This document shows positions 1 through 7,701 of a DNA stretch of 31,483 nucleotides, one piece after another. This DNA comes from an uncultured Lachnospiraceae bacterium (GTDB lineage: Bacteria > Bacillota > Clostridia > Lachnospirales > Lachnospiraceae). The stretch is taken from NCBI GenBank assembly GCA_910577675.1, contig CAJTOR010000043.1, positions 1 through 31,483 on the forward strand, written 5' to 3'. The translations under genes and the position numbers were made by a program. The first letter of the stretch is position 1. Each line of letters opens with the position of its first letter. The notes below the pieces were generated by a model. That model saw only the letters and a program-made list of their open reading frames with translations, made no database searches and was not told the origin of the DNA.

Positions 1-1
1 T

Positions 2-88
2 GTGCATACTGGAGTTCAGCGAAATGGATTTGAAATGAAACTGTCAAAGACCCGGGAAGGGCAGTACAGAGTGGACGAAATTTTGTAA
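2..88 (+). CDS. C-terminal tail of an unidentified protein (5' end outside window)
   Basis: An open frame from the left edge reads 28 codons to a TAA at 86-88 and ends in the residues REGQYRVDEIL. The promoter and T-box of the next transcription unit start about 20 bases later, which fits a real gene end here. The fragment is too short to assign a family. There is no clear terminator between this stop and the downstream promoter. Confidence 0.45.
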   Translation: MHTGVQRNGFEMKLSKTREGQYRVDEIL

Positions 89-108
89 AAGAAAATGGAT
101 GAAAACTA

Positions 109-137
109 TTGACAGGTACGGATTAGGGTGATATAAT
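109..137 (+). promoter_or_regulatory. Sigma-A promoter of the Trp T-box transcript
   Basis: TTGACA at 109-114 and TATAAT at 132-137 are both perfect consensus hexamers, separated by 17 bases. Transcription would start near 144, just upstream of the T-box stem I. Confidence 0.9.
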
Positions 138-149
138 ACATTAAAAATT

Positions 150-450
150 TAATACTCCAAACCGTTGAAGCGGAGATAACGGCAATGATGCCTTTACAGA
201 GAGCCTGTGATGCTGGAACCAGGTAAGAAACAAGTTGTCAAATGGACCGCGGAGGGCGCAGTCAAATGTGTTTTTCACAGAGTATTCTGCGACGCTACAG
301 GCAGGCGTATAAATGCCGGGGATATGTTAGTATCCTGCCAAGTGCACGGTTTATACCGTGAATCAAGGTGGTACCGCGGACTATATAGTACTTGAATTAG
401 TGCATGTTCGTCCTTGACAGAGAATTAATTTCTGTCAAGGGCGTTTTTTT
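150..450 (+). promoter_or_regulatory. T-box leader, tryptophan specifier (UGG)
   Basis: This is a tRNA-sensing transcription attenuator. Visible elements in order are: a stem I strand with a purine-rich internal loop (about 168-180), the CAGAGAG motif near 197-203, the GCTGGAACC-type distal loop near 211-219, a specifier loop with TGG at 243-245 followed by A and then the CCGC strand of the lower stem, the conserved T-box sequence AGGTGGTACCGCGG at 366-379, and a terminator at 411-450. The TGG reading agrees with the tryptophan synthase beta gene downstream. The variable T-box base is U, which would pair by wobble with the G discriminator usual for bacterial tRNA-Trp; a C would be the more common base there. 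Confidence 0.9.
411..450 (+). terminator. T-box intrinsic terminator
   Basis: The arms CCTTGACAGA (412-421) and TCTGTCAAGG (431-440) form a stem closed by a short AT-rich loop and are followed by seven T at 444-450. It is the mutually exclusive partner of the antiterminator formed by the T-box sequence. Confidence 0.9.
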
Positions 451-541
451 ATGCACACAGGCACCTAGAGGAAGATGGTGCCCGGCGCGCGGCTAGGGGA
501 AGGTAAACCTTCCCTACTCGGTTGTACACGCGAATGGAGTT

Positions 542-571
542 TTGGAGGAGGTGGCATTATTTTGTTATAAT
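542..571 (+). promoter_or_regulatory. Possible second promoter between T-box and trpB
   Basis: TATAAT at 566-571 is a perfect -10 element. The best -35 is TTGGAG at 542-547 with 18 bases between, which is weak. If used, it would give trpB a start independent of the T-box and place a leader of about 160 bases in front of the gene. Confidence 0.4.
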
Positions 572-574
572 ATC

Positions 575-722
575 GCGGCGAAAACCCTATAGGCTTGCCG
601 GTGGGAGTAGTTAGTAGTAAGGTGCCGGTGCCCGGATGGGCACGAGGAAGGAAATGAACCCGGGAAGTCGCTTTGAGAGGTGGGAACCTTTGCTTTGAGC
701 GGGGAGGATGCTTTTAAATTAT
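575..722 (+). other. Structured leader of unknown class upstream of trpB
   Basis: The 288 bases between the T-box terminator and trpB hold no convincing ORF. From about 580 they are GC-rich and structured: a perfect hairpin GTGCCC (628-633), loop GGAT, GGGCAC (638-643), and two copies of GCTTTGAG near 669 and 694. I compared it by eye with the common riboswitch consensus sequences I know (TPP, SAM-I, guanidine-I, THF, ZTP, glycine, cobalamin, FMN) and could not match it. Confidence 0.35.
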
Positions 723-738
723 TAAGGAGGTAATGAGA

Positions 739-2112
739 ATGGAAAATGAAAAGATCCCTTACAAAATCTATCTGAATGAAAGTGAGATGCCGAGGGCATG
801 GTATAATCTGCGCGCCGATATGAAGCAGAAGCCTGCTCCGCTTTTAAACCCGCAAACTCATCAGCCAATGAAGGCGGAGGAACTTGCTGGTGTTTTCTGT
901 GATGAGCTGATTGCACAGGAGTTTGATGACACCACCCCTTATTTTGAGATTCCAAAGGAAATCCGTGATTTCTACAAGATGTACCGGCCGTCCCCGCTGG
1001 TTCGCGCATATTGTCTGGAGGAAAAGCTGGGGACTCCTGCGAAAATTTATTATAAGTTTGAAGGAAACAATACCAGCGGAAGCCACAAATTAAATTCTGC
1101 GATAGCCCAGGCATATTATGCAAAAAATCAGGGGCTTAAAGGAGTTACCACGGAAACCGGTGCTGGCCAGTGGGGGACAGCCCTCTCGATGGCATGTTCC
1201 TATCTTGGTCTTGACTGCAAGGTCTACATGGTAAAATGTTCCTATGAGCAAAAGCCGTTCCGCAGGGAGGTAATGCGGACTTACGGCGCATCGGTAACGC
1301 CATCCCCTTCCATGGAAACAGCGGTGGGAAGAAAGATTCTTGCCGAGCATCCCGGGACAACGGGAAGTCTTGGCTGTGCTATTTCCGAGGCGGTGGAAAC
1401 AGCGATGTCAAGCGATGGTTACCGCTATGTGCTGGGCAGCGTGCTTAACCAGGTGCTCCTCCATCAGTCGATTATCGGTCTGGAAACCAAAATTGCCCTG
1501 GATAAATACAATGTGAAACCCGATATTATTATCGGCTGTGCGGGGGGCGGTTCAAACCTCGGCGGTCTGATTTCCCCGTTTATGGGCGAAAAACTGCGAG
1601 GGGAAGCTGACTACCGTATTATAGCGGTGGAACCGGCTTCGTGCCCGAGCTTTACGCGCGGAGTGTATGCCTACGATTTCTGCGATACGGGGATGGTCTG
1701 CCCGCTTTCAAAGATGTATACGTTAGGCAGCGGGTTTATTCCTTCCGCCAACCACGCGGGCGGTCTGCGCTATCACGGCATGAATTCAACGCTCTCCGAG
1801 CTGTACCATCAGGGATTGATGGAGGCGACAAGCGTAAAACAGACCGAGGTGTTTGAGGCGGCGGAATACTTTGCAAAGATCGAGGGAATCCTGCCCGCCC
1901 CGGAAAGTTCCCATGCAATCCGGGTTGCAATCGACGAGGCGAACCGCTGCAAGGAAACCGGTGAGGAAAAAACCATTGTTTTTGGTCTCACCGGGACGGG
2001 GTATTTTGATATGGTTGCTTACGGGAAATTCCATGACGGGGAAATGAGTGATTATATTCCTACCGAGGAAGAACTATCTATCTGCCGCGATAAACTTCCG
2101 AAAGTAGAATAG
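739..2112 (+). CDS. trpB: Tryptophan synthase beta chain, TrpB2 type
   Basis: PLP enzyme that joins indole and serine to make tryptophan. The protein has 457 residues, longer than the roughly 400 of classical TrpB and in the range of the TrpB2 (TrpB-like) branch. The PLP lysine is K117 in the motif SGSHKLNSA; the phosphate-binding loop GCAGGGSN lies near residue 267, and a C-terminal glycine-rich GLTGTGYFD is present. ATG 739 is chosen because AAGGAGG at 724-730 lies 8 bases upstream; ATG 733 would be only 2 bases away. There is no trpA or other trp gene beside it, so it probably works as a standalone indole-salvage or accessory enzyme, controlled by the Trp T-box upstream. The family assignment is firm; the physiological role is inferred. 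Confidence 0.93.
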   Translation: MENEKIPYKIYLNESEMPRAWYNLRADMKQKPAPLLNPQTHQPMKAEELAGVFCDELIAQEFDDTTPYFEIPKEIRDFYKMYRPSPLVRAYCLEEKLGTPAKIYYKFEGNNTSGSHKLNSAIAQAYYAKNQGLKGVTTETGAGQWGTALSMACSYLGLDCKVYMVKCSYEQKPFRREVMRTYGASVTPSPSMETAVGRKILAEHPGTTGSLGCAISEAVETAMSSDGYRYVLGSVLNQVLLHQSIIGLETKIALDKYNVKPDIIIGCAGGGSNLGGLISPFMGEKLRGEADYRIIAVEPASCPSFTRGVYAYDFCDTGMVCPLSKMYTLGSGFIPSANHAGGLRYHGMNSTLSELYHQGLMEATSVKQTEVFEAAEYFAKIEGILPAPESSHAIRVAIDEANRCKETGEEKTIVFGLTGTGYFDMVAYGKFHDGEMSDYIPTEEELSICRDKLPKVE

Positions 2113-2133
2113 ATGGTAAATGTGTTATTTTTC

Positions 2134-2162
2134 TTGCATTTTTTGAAGCTTTTGTTTATAAT
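2134..2162 (+). promoter_or_regulatory. Sigma-A promoter upstream of the ABC remnant operon
   Basis: TTGCAT at 2134-2139 and TATAAT at 2157-2162 are separated by 17 bases. It lies just after trpB and reads into the sORF and ABC transporter remnants. Confidence 0.7.
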
Positions 2163-2172
2163 AAAACCATAC

Positions 2173-2209
2173 CGCGCAGGCTGTTGCCCGAAAGGCAGCG
2201 GCCTGCGCG
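2173..2209 (+). other. Strong GC-rich hairpin in the 5' leader
   Basis: CGCGCAGGC (2173-2181) pairs with GCCTGCGCG (2201-2209), and the inner part TTGCC/GGCAG extends the stem around a CGAAA loop. It follows the promoter at 2134-2162 directly and has no T-tract, so it is not a standard terminator; it may stabilise the mRNA or terminate trpB transcription weakly. Confidence 0.6.
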
Positions 2210-2237
2210 CAATTATGAATGAAATGAGGGATTTGAT

Positions 2238-2336
2238 ATGAAAAACATGAACGGAATGAAGAAAGACTGCGTTTTTTTCGCAGCGGAAACTAATTGTATG
2301 GCAGGAAGGGGAGGAGTTTCCCGCACTGCTTTTTAG
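2238..2336 (+). CDS. Small ORF, 32 residues, cysteine-containing; possibly truncated
   Basis: ATG at 2238 follows GAGGG at 2226-2230 and reads 32 codons to TAG at 2334-2336. The start MKNMNGMKKDCVFF resembles short cysteine-rich proteins seen in Clostridia, but I cannot name a family. The frame stays open immediately after the TAG: the next 15 codons give CSPARGFAGCRKEEW and then run into the start of the ABC ORF. The spacing C-x8-C occurs on both sides of the stop. It may be a genuine small protein, or an N-terminal piece of a longer one cut by an amber mutation. The ABC gene next to it is itself decayed, which favours decay. Confidence 0.4.
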   Translation: MKNMNGMKKDCVFFAAETNCMAGRGGVSRTAF

Positions 2337-2381
2337 TGTAGTCCTGCGAGAGGGTTTGCAGGCTGCCGGAAAGAGGAATGG

Positions 2382-3458
2382 ATGGACAAAAACCTGATTG
2401 AGGCAAATTCTCTTGTGAATGAATACAAAGTAAAGAATACGGAAGATGGAAATGTTTTTACGAGGTTGTTTAAGGGAGCAGGGAAGCAGACAGTAGAAGC
2501 TTTAAAGGGCGTTACCTTCTCGGTTTCCGAGGGGGAGTTCGTGGGGCTTGTGGGGAATAACGGGGCAGGCAAATCCACGCTGGTCAAACTGATGACGGGG
2601 ATTTTATACCCGGGCGGCGGCACGCTCAGGGTACTGGGGCGCGACCCGTTTTTAAACAGGGAACAAAACAGCAGAGAACTTGGCGTGGTATTTGGACAGC
2701 GCTCACAGTTGAAATGGGATTTGTCCCCGATGGACTCGTTCCGTTTGCTCAAAATGATCTACCAGATTGATTCCGCGCGTTTTGTTCAAAATGTTGCACT
2801 GTTTGAGGAACTTTTTGATATGGGCGGATTTACGCTGCCCGATATGCTTGCGTACATTCTTTTGATGCGGGTATTTCAAAGCCTGTATCCTCTGAGTGTT
2901 TCCGATTCCCTGGGGGAGTTTATAAAAAACGGTGAGATCGCTGTGGCGCTGCTTCGCCCGGTGCGCGTGGAACTTCAATTTCTGTCGGCGGCGGTCGGGG
3001 GAGCCATCTACGATTTCTGTTTTTGTGGTCTTCCGTCGCTTTTAATGTTTTTGCTGTTCGTCCCGGTATCGCCGTTTTGTTTTGCGGCACTTCCAAAGGT
3101 TATCGCCTGGCTTTTTGGTTCTTTTGTTTTTGTCTTTTTACTTGAACTGACGGTTGGGACACTTGGCTATTATACGAATAATCTTTGGGGGCTCGGCGTT
3201 TTCAAGGGCACGGTGGTTTCCTTTTTGTCGGGGGAACTGCTGCCGCTTCACTTTTACCCTGCGCGCCTGTTGTCACTGTTTGGGTGGCTTCCGTTTGCAT
3301 CAATGTATTATGTCCCGGTTCTGCTCTTTCTGGGAAAAACGGTGGACGGGCTTTCGACATACTCGGCGGTTCTCTGGATCGGAAATCTTTTGTTGGCGGC
3401 GATTTATCTTCCGCTTTCCAAAAGGATGATCCGACATATTACGGTGCAGGGAGGATGA
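2382..3458 (+). pseudogene. ABC exporter ATPase truncated and fused in frame to an ABC-2 permease
   Basis: Residues 1 to about 147 are the N-terminal half of a NatA/COG4586-type ABC ATPase: Walker A GNNGAGKST at residues 58-66 and a Q-loop near GQRSQ (about 106). The sequence then jumps, at about nt 2817-2832, into the middle of a COG4587-type ABC-2 permease (FTLPDMLAYILLMRVFQSLY, then RPVRVELQF and four to five hydrophobic segments). The ABC signature, Walker B, H-switch and the permease N-terminus are all missing, so the ATPase cannot hydrolyse ATP in the normal way. An in-frame deletion joining two adjacent genes explains this. Start ATG 2382 has AAGAGG 5 bases upstream. The ORF is still open over 358 codons and could be translated, but as a transporter it must be inactive. 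The stop overlaps the original start of the next gene (ATGA at 3455). Confidence 0.8.
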
Positions 3459-4140
3459 GTGCAATGGGAAAATATGGAAGAAATTAGTAAATAATGTAAA
3501 AATGTATATTTTCTTTTTTGTGCTCAACTATAAGGAACTTGAGGTGGACAGTCTGGATTTCCTGTTTGGGATTGCTGCCAAGCTGTTAAGCTATGCCGCG
3601 GAAATTCTCTCGCTTCTGTTTATTTTTGAGCTGGTTCCAGAGATTAACGGGTGGGATAAGTACCAGGTATTTTTTGTTTATGGTTTGAATCTGGTCGGTT
3701 TTGATGATGATTCCTTTGGTGAGTTTGCGACGGGGATTGTGATTCTAATATATTCATGGGTAAAACTTAAAATTAGTCCATGGTATTTGCCGGTCGCCCT
3801 TATCGCAGCGGTTTCCGGCTGTTTTATCTATGCGGGGATTTCCATTCTGCTCTCCTCATTCTCATTTTTTACGGTGGGAAATGCGGATGTGGCAAATTTT
3901 ACCATGCAGATAAAGGACATAGCAAAATACCCGATGACCATTTATCCTAAGGTACTGCAATTTGTTTTTACTTTTATATTTCCGGTTGCGTTTGTGGCAT
4001 TCCTGCCGATGCGCATGATAATGGGGGATATAGGGGTGTTTTTGATTATGCTTGTGCCTTTGGTTTCGGGTGCTTTTTACTGGTTTTCAAAAAAAATATG
4101 GATGCTTTCCCTGCGGCATTATGGCAGCAGCGGGAGTTGA
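3455..4140 (+). pseudogene. Second ABC-2 permease (COG3694-like), frameshifted and internally deleted
   Basis: The original start is probably ATG 3455, overlapping the preceding stop. It reads MSAMGKYGRN and hits TAG at 3485. One missing A in the run at 3481-3483 explains this: with it restored, the frame continues LVNNVKMYIFFF into the long open frame from ATG 3502. The permease pattern is recognisable at both ends (FDFLFG-like start, INGWDKYQVFFVYGLNLV; later GIVILIYSWVKLKISPWYL). About 50 residues expected between GLNLV and the GIVILIYS helix are replaced by a short stretch at about nt 3695-3740. The product from 3502 would be 212 residues, against about 260 for the family. Together with the preceding fusion this is a decayed exporter operon. 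Confidence 0.75.
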
Positions 4141-4155
4141 TAAGCATTTTGTGGT

Positions 4156-4184
4156 TTGCCCGGGAATTTACATTGCCCGGGCAA
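4156..4184 (+). other. Perfect 9-bp hairpin after the ABC remnants
   Basis: TTGCCCGGG (4156-4164) and CCCGGGCAA (4176-4184) form a perfect stem with an 11-base loop. No T-tract follows on either strand, so it is at best a weak or factor-dependent terminator of the ABC remnant operon. Confidence 0.5.
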
Positions 4185-4204
4185 GACCAGTTTGGAAGGT
4201 GTTT

Positions 4205-4342
4205 ATGAAAGAATTTGGTGAGGATTATCAGTTGTTTAAACAGATATGCCATGATGGATATTGTTGGGAATTTTTGGAAGAAACTTTAGGAATAAAGGTT
4301 GTTTTTGGGAAATTCAGAGGAGGGGCGTATGGAACAGGCTAA
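4205..4342 (+). CDS. Possible small protein, 45 residues, unknown
   Basis: ATG 4205 follows GGAAGG at 4194-4199 and reads 45 codons, acidic and aromatic at the start (MKEFGEDYQLFKQICHDGY). The ORF overlaps the first 14 bases of the radical SAM gene in another frame. Good codon appearance and the position between a hairpin and the next start support it; the overlap and lack of a recognisable family count against it. Confidence 0.35.
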   Translation: MKEFGEDYQLFKQICHDGYCWEFLEETLGIKVVFGKFRGGAYGTG

Positions 4343-6218
4343 GGGGATTTTACTGCTTGGGATAAATGCAAAATACATCCATACAAACCTTGCGCTTTAC
4401 AGCTTGCGCCAGTATGCCATAAAGGCGGCGGGGATGTATGGTGATTATTACCGGGAGAATATTTTTTTGCGGGAATATACAATCAACCACCGGACGGAGG
4501 AAATTCTGCGCGGCATCTATAAAGTGCGCCCGCAGGTGCTCTGCATATCCTGCTATATCTGGAATATCCGGATGGTAAGAGAACTGGTGGAAGATTATAA
4601 GAAGCTTGATCCTGCAATACATATTTATCTGGGTGGACCCGAAGTCAGCTATGACGCTAAAGAATGTCTTATAACCATGCCCGCTGTGGATGGTGTGATG
4701 GTGGGAGAGGGTGAAGGGACATTTTCTGAACTGGCAGGGGCCTACCTTAGGGAGGAGAAAACCTCTGGGACAGGTAAAAATATAGGAAAGGTATGCGAAG
4801 GGATACGCGGTCTTGTGTACCGCGGTGCGAGGGGGGAGATTATCACAAACCCCGCAAGGGAGGTATTAAATATTTCCGATATACCATTCCCCTACAAAGA
4901 CTGTCTTGATTTTGCCGATTTTGCACATAAGATAATCTACTACGAAACAAGCCGCGGGTGCCCGTTCTCATGCTGTTACTGCCTTTCTTCGGTAGAGAAA
5001 TCACTGCGCCTGCGCGATCTTGCGCTGGTGGAAAAGGAACTGGATGCTTTTCTTTGCGCGCGTGTGAACCAGGTGAAATTTGTTGACCGGACATTTAACT
5101 GCAGCAGGGAGCATGCGATGCATATCTGGAATTATCTGCTCTCGCATGACAATGGAGTGACAAATTTTCATTTTGAGATTGCGGCGGATTTGCTTGATGA
5201 TGAACAGATTGCGCTGCTTTTAAAGATGCGCCCGGGGCTTGTGCAGCTTGAGATCGGGGTGCAGTCCACCAACCCGCGCACGCTGAAGGCTATTTTAAGG
5301 CGCACGGATATCGGGAAGGTGGCGCAGTGTGTTGCCAGGGTGTACAAGAACCGCAATATCCACCAGCATCTTGATTTGATTGCGGGGCTTCCCTATGAGG
5401 ACTATACTTCCTTTGCAAAGTCGTTTAATGATGTGTACCGCATGGAGCCGGATCAGTTGCAGCTTGGTTTCCTTAAAGTTTTGAAGGGATCGGCAATGGC
5501 GGATATGGTGGAGGAGCATGGGGTAATATTTCGTTCGGAACCGCCATATGAGGTGCTTTCCACAAAATACCTGTCCTATGGCGATGTGCTGCGCTTAAAG
5601 GATATCGAGGAGATGGTCGAGGTTTATCACAACAGCGGACAATTTGCCCATGCGCTGCCATATCTTGCTTCCCGCTTTGAAAGCCCGTTTTCCATGTTTG
5701 AAGAGATGGCACTTTATTACCGCGGCAAGGGGCTGTTTGATGTAAAACAGAACCGGCTTGCGCGGTATGAAATTTTGTACCAGTTTGCACAGGGAATAAT
5801 AACCGAAGAAGATTTTCTTCCTTGCTTTGCTGAATGTCTTCTTTTTGATTATTATTGCAGGGAAAAGCCCAAAGTTCATCCATCATTTGCGCGGGCGCAA
5901 ATTGAGCGGGCACTAAACTACGGAAAGCAGAAGCGAAGGGAAGTTCTCGCTGCTTTTGGGATGCTGGCAGGAGGTGAAGGAAGCTGTTATGTGGCATATT
6001 TTTGTTATGATATGGAAGCTGCGGCTGCGGGGAAAACGGTAAAATGCGGGGCTGACTACCTGTTTGATTATACTGTGCGCGACCCTCTGACTGGTGCATG
6101 CAGGGTGCGGCGGGGACAGGAAAAGAAAGGGGATGGGGGATTTTGTGTGACCGAACCTTTTGGAGGAAGAAAAGAAGGGAAAGAGGATGTTTATGGACTA
6201 TCTGGCACTGGATATTGA
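4329..6218 (+). CDS. B12-binding-type radical SAM protein, DUF4080 family
   Basis: 629 residues. The N-terminal 150 residues have the pattern of a cobalamin-binding-like Rossmann domain (GINAKYIHTNLALYSLR, then LCISCYIWN and YLGGPEVS). The radical SAM cluster motif is C211-x3-C215-x2-C218 in TSRGCPFSCCYC, followed by the TIM-barrel strands (VKFVDRTFN, FHFEIAADLL, LVQLEIGVQSTN, DLIAGLPYE). The C-terminal third matches the general layout of DUF4080 proteins. The family is widespread in Clostridia with no established substrate; it probably modifies RNA or a protein, but that is unproven. Start ATG 4329 has AGGAGG at 4318-4323; an earlier in-frame codon at 4299 has no site. The stop overlaps the next gene, implying translational coupling. 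Confidence 0.88.
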   Translation: MEQAKGILLLGINAKYIHTNLALYSLRQYAIKAAGMYGDYYRENIFLREYTINHRTEEILRGIYKVRPQVLCISCYIWNIRMVRELVEDYKKLDPAIHIYLGGPEVSYDAKECLITMPAVDGVMVGEGEGTFSELAGAYLREEKTSGTGKNIGKVCEGIRGLVYRGARGEIITNPAREVLNISDIPFPYKDCLDFADFAHKIIYYETSRGCPFSCCYCLSSVEKSLRLRDLALVEKELDAFLCARVNQVKFVDRTFNCSREHAMHIWNYLLSHDNGVTNFHFEIAADLLDDEQIALLLKMRPGLVQLEIGVQSTNPRTLKAILRRTDIGKVAQCVARVYKNRNIHQHLDLIAGLPYEDYTSFAKSFNDVYRMEPDQLQLGFLKVLKGSAMADMVEEHGVIFRSEPPYEVLSTKYLSYGDVLRLKDIEEMVEVYHNSGQFAHALPYLASRFESPFSMFEEMALYYRGKGLFDVKQNRLARYEILYQFAQGIITEEDFLPCFAECLLFDYYCREKPKVHPSFARAQIERALNYGKQKRREVLAAFGMLAGGEGSCYVAYFCYDMEAAAAGKTVKCGADYLFDYTVRDPLTGACRVRRGQEKKGDGGFCVTEPFGGRKEGKEDVYGLSGTGY

Positions 6219-6897
6219 AACAACCGGGCTTAGCCCGGAAAAAGATAGGATTATTGAAATCGGTGCCGTAAAATACAGGGGTGATAAGGAAATGGGAAAA
6301 TTTTCCTGCCTCATTAAAATATGCAACCCTCTCCCGCCAAAGATTACGGAACTTACAGGGATTACCAATGGGATGCTCTCGGGCGGATGGGATGAGAAAA
6401 CGGCAGTAACAGAATTTCTTAAATTTGCACGGGATACTACAGTTTTGCTCGGGCATAATATAAGCTTTGATTTTAGTTTTATCAAGGTGGCGGCGTTGCG
6501 TTATGGTCTTGTGTTTGAGAGGGAGGCACTTGATACGCTTGCATTTGCCAAAAAGCTCCACCCGGAACTAAAAAGCCGCTCCCTGTCCGCGCTCTGTGCT
6601 TATTATGGGATTGTGCAGGAACACGCACACCGCGCTGTGGATGATGCAGTATGTGCGCACAGGCTCTATCTGGCATTGAGAAGGAAATTCCCGGATTATG
6701 GGGAATTCACAGCACAGCCTCTTTCCTACAAGCCTAAAAAACAGGAACCGATGACGGCGCGGCAGAAAAAATATCTTGGTGACCTGCTGCGCCATCACGG
6801 GATGGAGTATACAGAAGAACTGGACTGCCTGACAAAAAGCGATGCTTCGAGAATGATTGACCAGCTTATTTTTACAAAAGGAAGGCTTCAATCTTAA
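6193..6897 (+). CDS. DEDDh 3'-5' exonuclease (DnaQ/PolC epsilon-like)
   Basis: 234 residues with a complete DEDDh exonuclease domain: D7 and E9 in LALDIETTG, D93 in GHNISFDFSFI, and H146/D150 in HRAVDDA. These hold the two metal ions. The C-terminal 60 residues (KPKKQEPMTARQKKYLGDLL) are a basic helical extension found in several clostridial relatives. It probably trims DNA or RNA 3' ends; the specific role is unknown. ATG 6193 is chosen for AAGAGG 6 bases upstream. ATG 6187 and a TTG at 6160 are possible in the same frame. It overlaps the end of the radical SAM gene. Confidence 0.88.
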   Translation: MDYLALDIETTGLSPEKDRIIEIGAVKYRGDKEMGKFSCLIKICNPLPPKITELTGITNGMLSGGWDEKTAVTEFLKFARDTTVLLGHNISFDFSFIKVAALRYGLVFEREALDTLAFAKKLHPELKSRSLSALCAYYGIVQEHAHRAVDDAVCAHRLYLALRRKFPDYGEFTAQPLSYKPKKQEPMTARQKKYLGDLLRHHGMEYTEELDCLTKSDASRMIDQLIFTKGRLQS

Positions 6898-6916
6898 AAA
6901 CGGGAAAAACTAAAAG

Positions 6917-6945
6917 TTGCCATGCGCCAGATTTTCTGATATAAT
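6917..6945 (+). promoter_or_regulatory. Promoter-like site in the convergent gap
   Basis: TTGCCA at 6917-6922 and TATAAT at 6940-6945 are 17 bases apart on the plus strand, in the gap between two convergent genes. No plus-strand gene starts nearby; any transcript would begin with the long hairpin at 6943-6984 and run antisense to the 7039-7656 gene. Confidence 0.45.
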
Positions 6946-6984
6946 CTACCCTGTACGGGCATTAATACCTGTATGGGGTAGATT
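6943..6984 (+). other. Long near-perfect hairpin in the convergent gap
   Basis: The arms 6943-6959 and 6968-6984 pair over 17 positions with only G-T wobbles, around the loop CATTAATA. No T-tract follows on either strand. It may act as a bidirectional barrier between the exonuclease gene and the convergent gene, or be the start of a small RNA from the promoter that it partly overlaps. Confidence 0.5.
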
Positions 6985-7038
6985 GTGGCAAATAATAGTG
7001 GGAGCGCTGCCGCGGCTCCATATTAATATAAAGAAAAA

Positions 7039-7656
7039 TTACTGGTTGGGATTTTGTGTATCCAGCGAACGAAGGACACTGTCCCTTATTGTTTCCGGCA
7101 GTTCCTGCGCTTTTTCGCGCAGCATAAGAAGGGCGGTATGATTTCCGCTTTCTGTGTAGAGTGAACCGAGCAGACGGTAGGTGGAGGCGATGTCACTGCC
7201 TGTTTCGACTGCGTATTCAAGTACCTTTATTGCCTTTTCCTGCTCGCCAGCCGAAGAAAGGTGTGCGCCAAGCTCATAGAGTTTGCGCGCGAAAGTGGTA
7301 AATCGCGCATCACATCCGGAGAGGAACTGGAAATTTGCGGCACCGTAGGAGAGTTTTAAGTCGGTGTTTGAGATGCCGGAAAGATTTAACATCTGTTTTC
7401 CGTCAAGGGTTTTTAGCGTCCTATAAATATCGGCGATTTCACCCTCTTCGTCCGGGACTCCATTAAGATCCGGCAGACGGGAGAAGTCGATTGTCAGATA
7501 GTTAAGTCCCGAGATATCTTTTTTGCGGGTGGTGTTGGCTTCGAGCTCCCTTTGAAAGAACTCTTTTACTAAATCTTCCCTGCTTTTCCTGCTGTCCCTC
7601 GATTTGAAATGGATGAGGAGGATCAGGATAATTGTACATCCGAGAATTACTGGCAT
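7039..7656 (-). CDS. Membrane-anchored conserved hypothetical, TPR-like C-terminus
   Basis: 205 residues. A single N-terminal membrane segment (MPVILGCTIILILLIHF) is followed by a charged region. Residues about 125-205 look like tetratricopeptide helices (LYELGAHLSSAGEQEKAIKVLEYAVETG, then STYRLLGSLYTESGNHTALLMLREKAQEL). The protein is probably held in the membrane with the helical repeat in the cytoplasm. The start has GAGGTG 6 bases upstream on the minus strand. It is transcribed divergently from the small peptide gene at 7702. I do not recognise a named family. Confidence 0.75.
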   Translation of the reverse strand: MPVILGCTIILILLIHFKSRDSRKSREDLVKEFFQRELEANTTRKKDISGLNYLTIDFSRLPDLNGVPDEEGEIADIYRTLKTLDGKQMLNLSGISNTDLKLSYGAANFQFLSGCDARFTTFARKLYELGAHLSSAGEQEKAIKVLEYAVETGSDIASTYRLLGSLYTESGNHTALLMLREKAQELPETIRDSVLRSLDTQNPNQ

Positions 7657-7701
7657 AATGGCACCTCATTTTTAATAATTATTTTGATGGAGGAAAATTA
7701 T

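Noticed and set aside
207..395. 62-codon ORF on the plus strand
   Set aside because: It lies inside the Trp T-box and its translation follows the T-box motifs; the region is explained as regulatory RNA.
4299..4328. Upstream start for the radical SAM gene
   Set aside because: ATG 4329 has an ideal AGGAGG, and the extra residues (FLGNSEEGR) encode that ribosome site.
5473..6561. 362-codon open frame on the minus strand
   Set aside because: It lies wholly antisense to the radical SAM and exonuclease genes, and its translation is low-complexity with no recognisable domain; it is a codon-bias shadow.
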